Shown here piece after piece: positions 39,504-42,344 of a stretch of DNA of 42,344 nt; positions within the stretch are counted from its first letter, which is position 1; each line of letters opens with the position of its first letter. Both the position numbers and the translations under genes were made by a program. The stretch comes from JAUSNA01 sp964568885. Its GTDB lineage: Bacteria; Patescibacteriota; Microgenomatia; Levybacterales; GWA1-39-11. Location: positions 1-42,344 of the forward strand of contig CAZMSF010000009.1 of the NCBI GenBank assembly GCA_964568885.1. Reading direction: 5' to 3'. Under the pieces are notes generated by a model that searched no databases, was not told the origin of the DNA, and was given only the letters and a program-made list of their open reading frames with translations.

Positions 39504-40110
39504 ATTGGTTGTTAAATAAAACTTTTAAAGTCTCGCTTGTTAATTCCTGCGACTTTATCTGGTCTGGGTTATAGAATTTATAGAAAAGTTCTAATAGTTC
39601 AAGATTGTTTAACGGTCTTGTTTTCATTCCTAGTTTTTCTAAGCCTTTTGAAACAATATCTTGGTTTAAAAGAATTTGCTCTTTAACCATTGAAAAGTCT
39701 GTAGATTTGTCTGCTGGTTTGTAGGGAATTACGATATAAAACTTACGGGAGAGAATCTTATTTCCAGAAACAAGATTTTGGATAAATTCACAGTAGTTTT
39801 TGATCTGCTCCTGGTAAACTTTTTCAGTTTCTCCGCTTAAGTTTTTTGAGAATTCCTCCAAGTACCTATCAATATCAACTTCCCTGACTCTAATTAGAAT
39901 CTGTAGAGGGCTTGGGAGTGAATTTAGAAAGTTTTGGTAGTTATCGATTAAAGCATCCTGTTCATCCTCGCTTTTAAGCTCAAAATTTATTGAAGAAGAC
40001 TCAAGAATAGTTCTATAATTGTTGTTAGGCAAAACTAAAACACTATCTCTTACTTCTTGTATCTGTATTTGCTGTCTTGATGATACTTTAGACTTCTTGA
40101 ACATATACAT
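39493..40110 (-). CDS. TraC-like protein (VirB4 N-terminal partner)
   Basis: 205 residues, soluble, alpha/beta. LPSPLQILIRVREVDIDRYL, KFYIVIPYKP and LGMKTRPLNNLELLELFYKF are typical of the TraC/TrsE-like N-domain that usually precedes VirB4. Start at the ATG 40110, which has GGAGG five bases upstream within the PrgI gene; a second ATG lies at 40104. It overlaps PrgI by 23 bases and VirB4 by 11, so all three are translationally coupled. Confidence 0.75.
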   Translation of the reverse strand: MYMFKKSKVSSRQQIQIQEVRDSVLVLPNNNYRTILESSSINFELKSEDEQDALIDNYQNFLNSLPSPLQILIRVREVDIDRYLEEFSKNLSGETEKVYQEQIKNYCEFIQNLVSGNKILSRKFYIVIPYKPADKSTDFSMVKEQILLNQDIVSKGLEKLGMKTRPLNNLELLELFYKFYNPDQIKSQELTSETLKVLFNNQYAI

Positions 40111-40582
40111 TTACTCCTCCCTTCTTAAAACTAATCTTTGCATTAGGGTTGTTTAAAATATTCTCAGCTATCATTTGCTCTGCAAGTTTTATTTTTTTAA
40201 CAACTTTTGTTTCTTTTGCATGGGCTATAGCTTTTGTTTTCTTCTTAGTTTGAAAGACTGGCATAGTAACATTTCGTAAAGTAATGTTATTTTTGTTAAA
40301 AACGTAATACCTCGGGCGAAAATAATAAGTAGATAAGACAAACAACCAATTCAAAACAACTCTACCTTTAATCCTTAATGAAAGAGTGATAAATATAATG
40401 AAGTTAATAATAAACAACGGGTATTTATAGAAAGTTAAAGATAACCCGTGGGGGAAAACGGCATAGATAAAGGTTGCAACGAAAAGGGAAGCAAGTAATA
40501 GAATAATTTGCGTTAGATTTAGGTTCGCCGCAATCCTATCCTCAACTGTTGTTATTTGTGCCGGTATTACCGTTGTTCTCAT
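40088..40582 (-). CDS. PrgI family protein
   Basis: 164 residues. VIPAQITTVEDRIAANLNLTQ is the PrgI family start; two membrane helices follow (about 27-45 and 52-72), then a basic segment with YYFRPRYYVFNK. In Gram-positive-type systems PrgI is the VirB3-like inner-membrane partner of VirB4. AGAAGGAGG lies directly before the ATG, inside the end of the VirB6-like gene. The basic tail (about 110-164, Lys-rich) is longer than in the shortest homologues. Confidence 0.88.
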   Translation of the reverse strand: MRTTVIPAQITTVEDRIAANLNLTQIILLLASLFVATFIYAVFPHGLSLTFYKYPLFIINFIIFITLSLRIKGRVVLNWLFVLSTYYFRPRYYVFNKNNITLRNVTMPVFQTKKKTKAIAHAKETKVVKKIKLAEQMIAENILNNPNAKISFKKGGVNVYVQEV

Positions 40583-41868
40583 GCCATCCTCCTTCTTGGT
40601 GTCAACTTTGTTCCTGCTGCAGTTTTTGTAGCAGTTGCCGTTGCTTCACCTGCGCTTGATATAACATTCATTACCTGTCCTCCTATTTTTTTAATAACCT
40701 GCCTTCCACCGCTGTACATAACAAGCTGCATCATAATTGACGGAGTTTTAAGAAGCGTAAATAAAAGCCCTATCCCAACAAGAATTGACAATAATGAGTT
40801 TGTTCCGGATTGTCCGGGAACGGCAAGAAAAGCGGAAGCAAGTTGAATAAGAACTACATGCACAAAGACCGAGAAGACTGCTGTAATGTAGGTTTTTGCC
40901 GATATTTCTGCATAATCTGCAAATTTAGGGACTGACCAGAGCAAGAATATTAAAGGAGATAAAACCGCTCCCAATGCAATAATAATAAGGCGGGAAATAT
41001 AAAACAACAGTAAAACTACTGCCAGAATTACAAACAGGATCATAAATATGAGAGTTATCAGGTTTGTTGATCCCGCAACTAATGATGATGGGTCGAAGGC
41101 ATTTAAAACCCAAGCGCTACTTATTCCACCTGTTGCGTTTAGAACCGCTTTCACCATTGAGTTGCATGCAAGAACTATCCAGTCAACCAAAAATATTGAT
41201 ATGTTTGCTCCAAGAAAGGCAAGTCCTACACGAGGCATAAGATGCTTAAATTCAATTTCATCAAACCCGAAAGTTGACGCACTCATGATATGAAACCCAA
41301 GTAGCGCAACCATTAAAGCAAACAAAGAATTTGCAATTCCTAAAATAACAAGCCAAAAGTTAAAGATAACGGAGTTTGTCACTATTGAAGGAGTAGTAGT
41401 CAGAAAGGAAATTATCCCATCCGTCAATGGTTTAGTCGCCGACTGGATAATGTTTTGCAAAAAACCCGCGATTGCATCAATTAATACTTGTGTTAACCCT
41501 CCCTGGGGAGTTGCCGGGGCGATCGGTGTAAGGTTGATTTGTGAAGAAGTTGAAGTGACGGTTGGGTTGCTGAAGGCATTTTGAAAAATTGATGAGACGG
41601 TTCCCGCTCCAAGTACCAATATCAGGCCAATAAGAGCGTTTCTAATAGTTTTTTTTGCCTCTTCCACCGAATCGGGATTACCTGAGGACATAATATATAG
41701 GTAACCACCACGAATGAGAAAGAATACCGAAGCAAGAGTTGCGATAACAAATAGAGACGAAAGGGTTTGGTTTGTGAAGGAGGAGACATCATTATTCTGC
41801 GCGGCAAACACCAGATTTGGCCACGCCAGGAAGGCAAGTGAAAAAAACAATATTTTTAATAATTTCAT
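40579..41868 (-). CDS. VirB6/TrbL-like membrane protein with pilin-like N-terminus
   Basis: 429 residues. A cleavable signal (MKLLKILFFSLAFLAWPNLVFA) is followed by a two-helix pilin-like segment (about 35-105) with YIMSSGNPDSVEEAKKTIRN. The neighbouring VirB2-like pilin has the near copy YITSSGNPEALEGAKKTIMF. Then come six or so helices of a VirB6/TrbL channel protein (about 130-400) and a polar tail. So the protein appears to be a VirB2-VirB6 fusion. Its stop overlaps the PrgI start as ATGA. Confidence 0.8.
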   Translation of the reverse strand: MKLLKILFFSLAFLAWPNLVFAAQNNDVSSFTNQTLSSLFVIATLASVFFLIRGGYLYIMSSGNPDSVEEAKKTIRNALIGLILVLGAGTVSSIFQNAFSNPTVTSTSSQINLTPIAPATPQGGLTQVLIDAIAGFLQNIIQSATKPLTDGIISFLTTTPSIVTNSVIFNFWLVILGIANSLFALMVALLGFHIMSASTFGFDEIEFKHLMPRVGLAFLGANISIFLVDWIVLACNSMVKAVLNATGGISSAWVLNAFDPSSLVAGSTNLITLIFMILFVILAVVLLLFYISRLIIIALGAVLSPLIFLLWSVPKFADYAEISAKTYITAVFSVFVHVVLIQLASAFLAVPGQSGTNSLLSILVGIGLLFTLLKTPSIMMQLVMYSGGRQVIKKIGGQVMNVISSAGEATATATKTAAGTKLTPRRRMA

Positions 41869-41873
41869 GTTTT

Positions 41874-42203
41874 TTAATGCGCACCGAATGCGCCTGTTGC
41901 TGTCTGTGTCACAATATTGCTTAGGACAAATGCTCCTAAAGTTATTGCAAGCCCGACTGCCGAGAACATAATTGTTTTCTTTGCTCCCTCAAGTGCTTCA
42001 GGGTTACCGGAGGAAGTTATATACCTTACACCTCCCCATACAAAAAAGCCGGACGCTAAAAGTCCGGCTAAGGTGGTTAGAATTTGGATAATGTTTTCTA
42101 TAAAACTTTGGACTTTTGAGACATCTGCAGATTGCGCAAACACAGGAGTAGCAACTATTAAAGAAGTTACAATTATTGACTCAAGTATTATTAGTTTTTT
42201 CAT
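41874..42203 (-). CDS. VirB2/TrbC-like type IV secretion pilin
   Basis: 109 residues from the ATG at 42203, chosen because AAGGGGGTGAAGGC precedes it. A signal peptide ends at VFAQSA (about 23), then two hydrophobic helices (about 38-60 and 75-98) flank SSGNPEALEGAKK, as in the T4SS_pilin/TrbC families. The pilin would polymerise into the conjugation or competence filament. It is the first gene of the operon in this window, five bases before the VirB6-like gene. Confidence 0.85.
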   Translation of the reverse strand: MKKLIILESIIVTSLIVATPVFAQSADVSKVQSFIENIIQILTTLAGLLASGFFVWGGVRYITSSGNPEALEGAKKTIMFSAVGLAITLGAFVLSNIVTQTATGAFGAH

Positions 42204-42240
42204 GCCTTCACCCCCTTTCAAAAAGAGTAAATTTTTATAC

Positions 42241-42266
42241 AAAAAAACTGCCCCGAAGAGCAGTTT
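42241..42266 (-). terminator. Rho-independent terminator
   Basis: On the minus strand AAACTGC, an eight-base loop, GCAGTTT, then a run of T (42241-42247). It ends a transcript coming from beyond the window, just upstream of the pilin gene, or it attenuates the secretion operon. Confidence 0.7.
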
Positions 42267-42344
42267 CGATAGAAATGAACAACTAAATTAAATGTATCAA
42301 TTTATATCAAACTATTACTTTGAAGTCAATAAGCTGAACAGGAT

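Overview
The window is AT-rich, single-copy, gene-dense bacterial DNA. It carries many small membrane proteins, GT-C glycosyltransferases, two GH1 glycosidases, a PrgI/VirB4-type secretion cluster, and genes that mostly start without a Shine-Dalgarno sequence. This looks like a Candidate Phyla Radiation (Patescibacteria) genome, perhaps Microgenomates. That placement is inferred from gene content only. The genetic code is standard: TAA, TAG and TGA all end clear genes.

Layout. 35-4878: a GT-C membrane protein, an MFS exporter, an operon of DedA, pyrimidine-dimer endonuclease and a methyltransferase, and two small membrane proteins. 4961-5031: tRNA-Gln(CTG). 5029-13305: an integrated mobile element of about 8.3 kb inserted at the 3' end of that tRNA by a large serine recombinase. 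Module A (5126-8860) holds the recombinase, a P1/DmpA-type peptidase and an MFS transporter. Module B (9176-13080) holds a transglutaminase-like small protein, a long structured non-coding stretch, a terminase-small-subunit-like protein, two small membrane proteins, a free-standing FtsK-gamma domain and a two-gene unit ending in a DUF5677-like protein. An intact 315-bp attP region lies inverted between the modules, and its two halves recur as perfect inverted repeats at attL (97 bp) and attR (225 bp). This inverted double-attP architecture is the main discovery of the window.

13306-27428: host genes. DEAD-box helicase with a long leader, Nudix hydrolase, Lon with two tandem promoters and a CIRCE-like operator, two GH1 paralogues, PEP synthase, a Crp/Fnr regulator, a GC-rich two-gene island (about 22590-23930), Nudix plus HD hydrolase, a PPC/DUF296 protein and an unknown protein. 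A GC-rich hairpin pair at 27493-27564 looks like a small RNA. 27711-33425: a surface-glycan operon of one GT2 and two tandem GT-C proteins, the second fused to a glycosidase-like domain and a carboxypeptidase-regulatory-like domain. 33520-36337: an interrupted HAD gene, a lytic transglycosylase, a PLD-family protein, a small XRE regulator and a remnant of an M23 peptidase gene. 36403-42203: a type IV secretion or competence-like operon on the minus strand (pilin, VirB6-like, PrgI, TraC-like N-part, VirB4 ATPase, M23 peptidase).

A recurrent signal across the window is a -10 box ending exactly six bases before the start codon, seen at eleven or more genes. It implies that leaderless transcripts are common in this organism.
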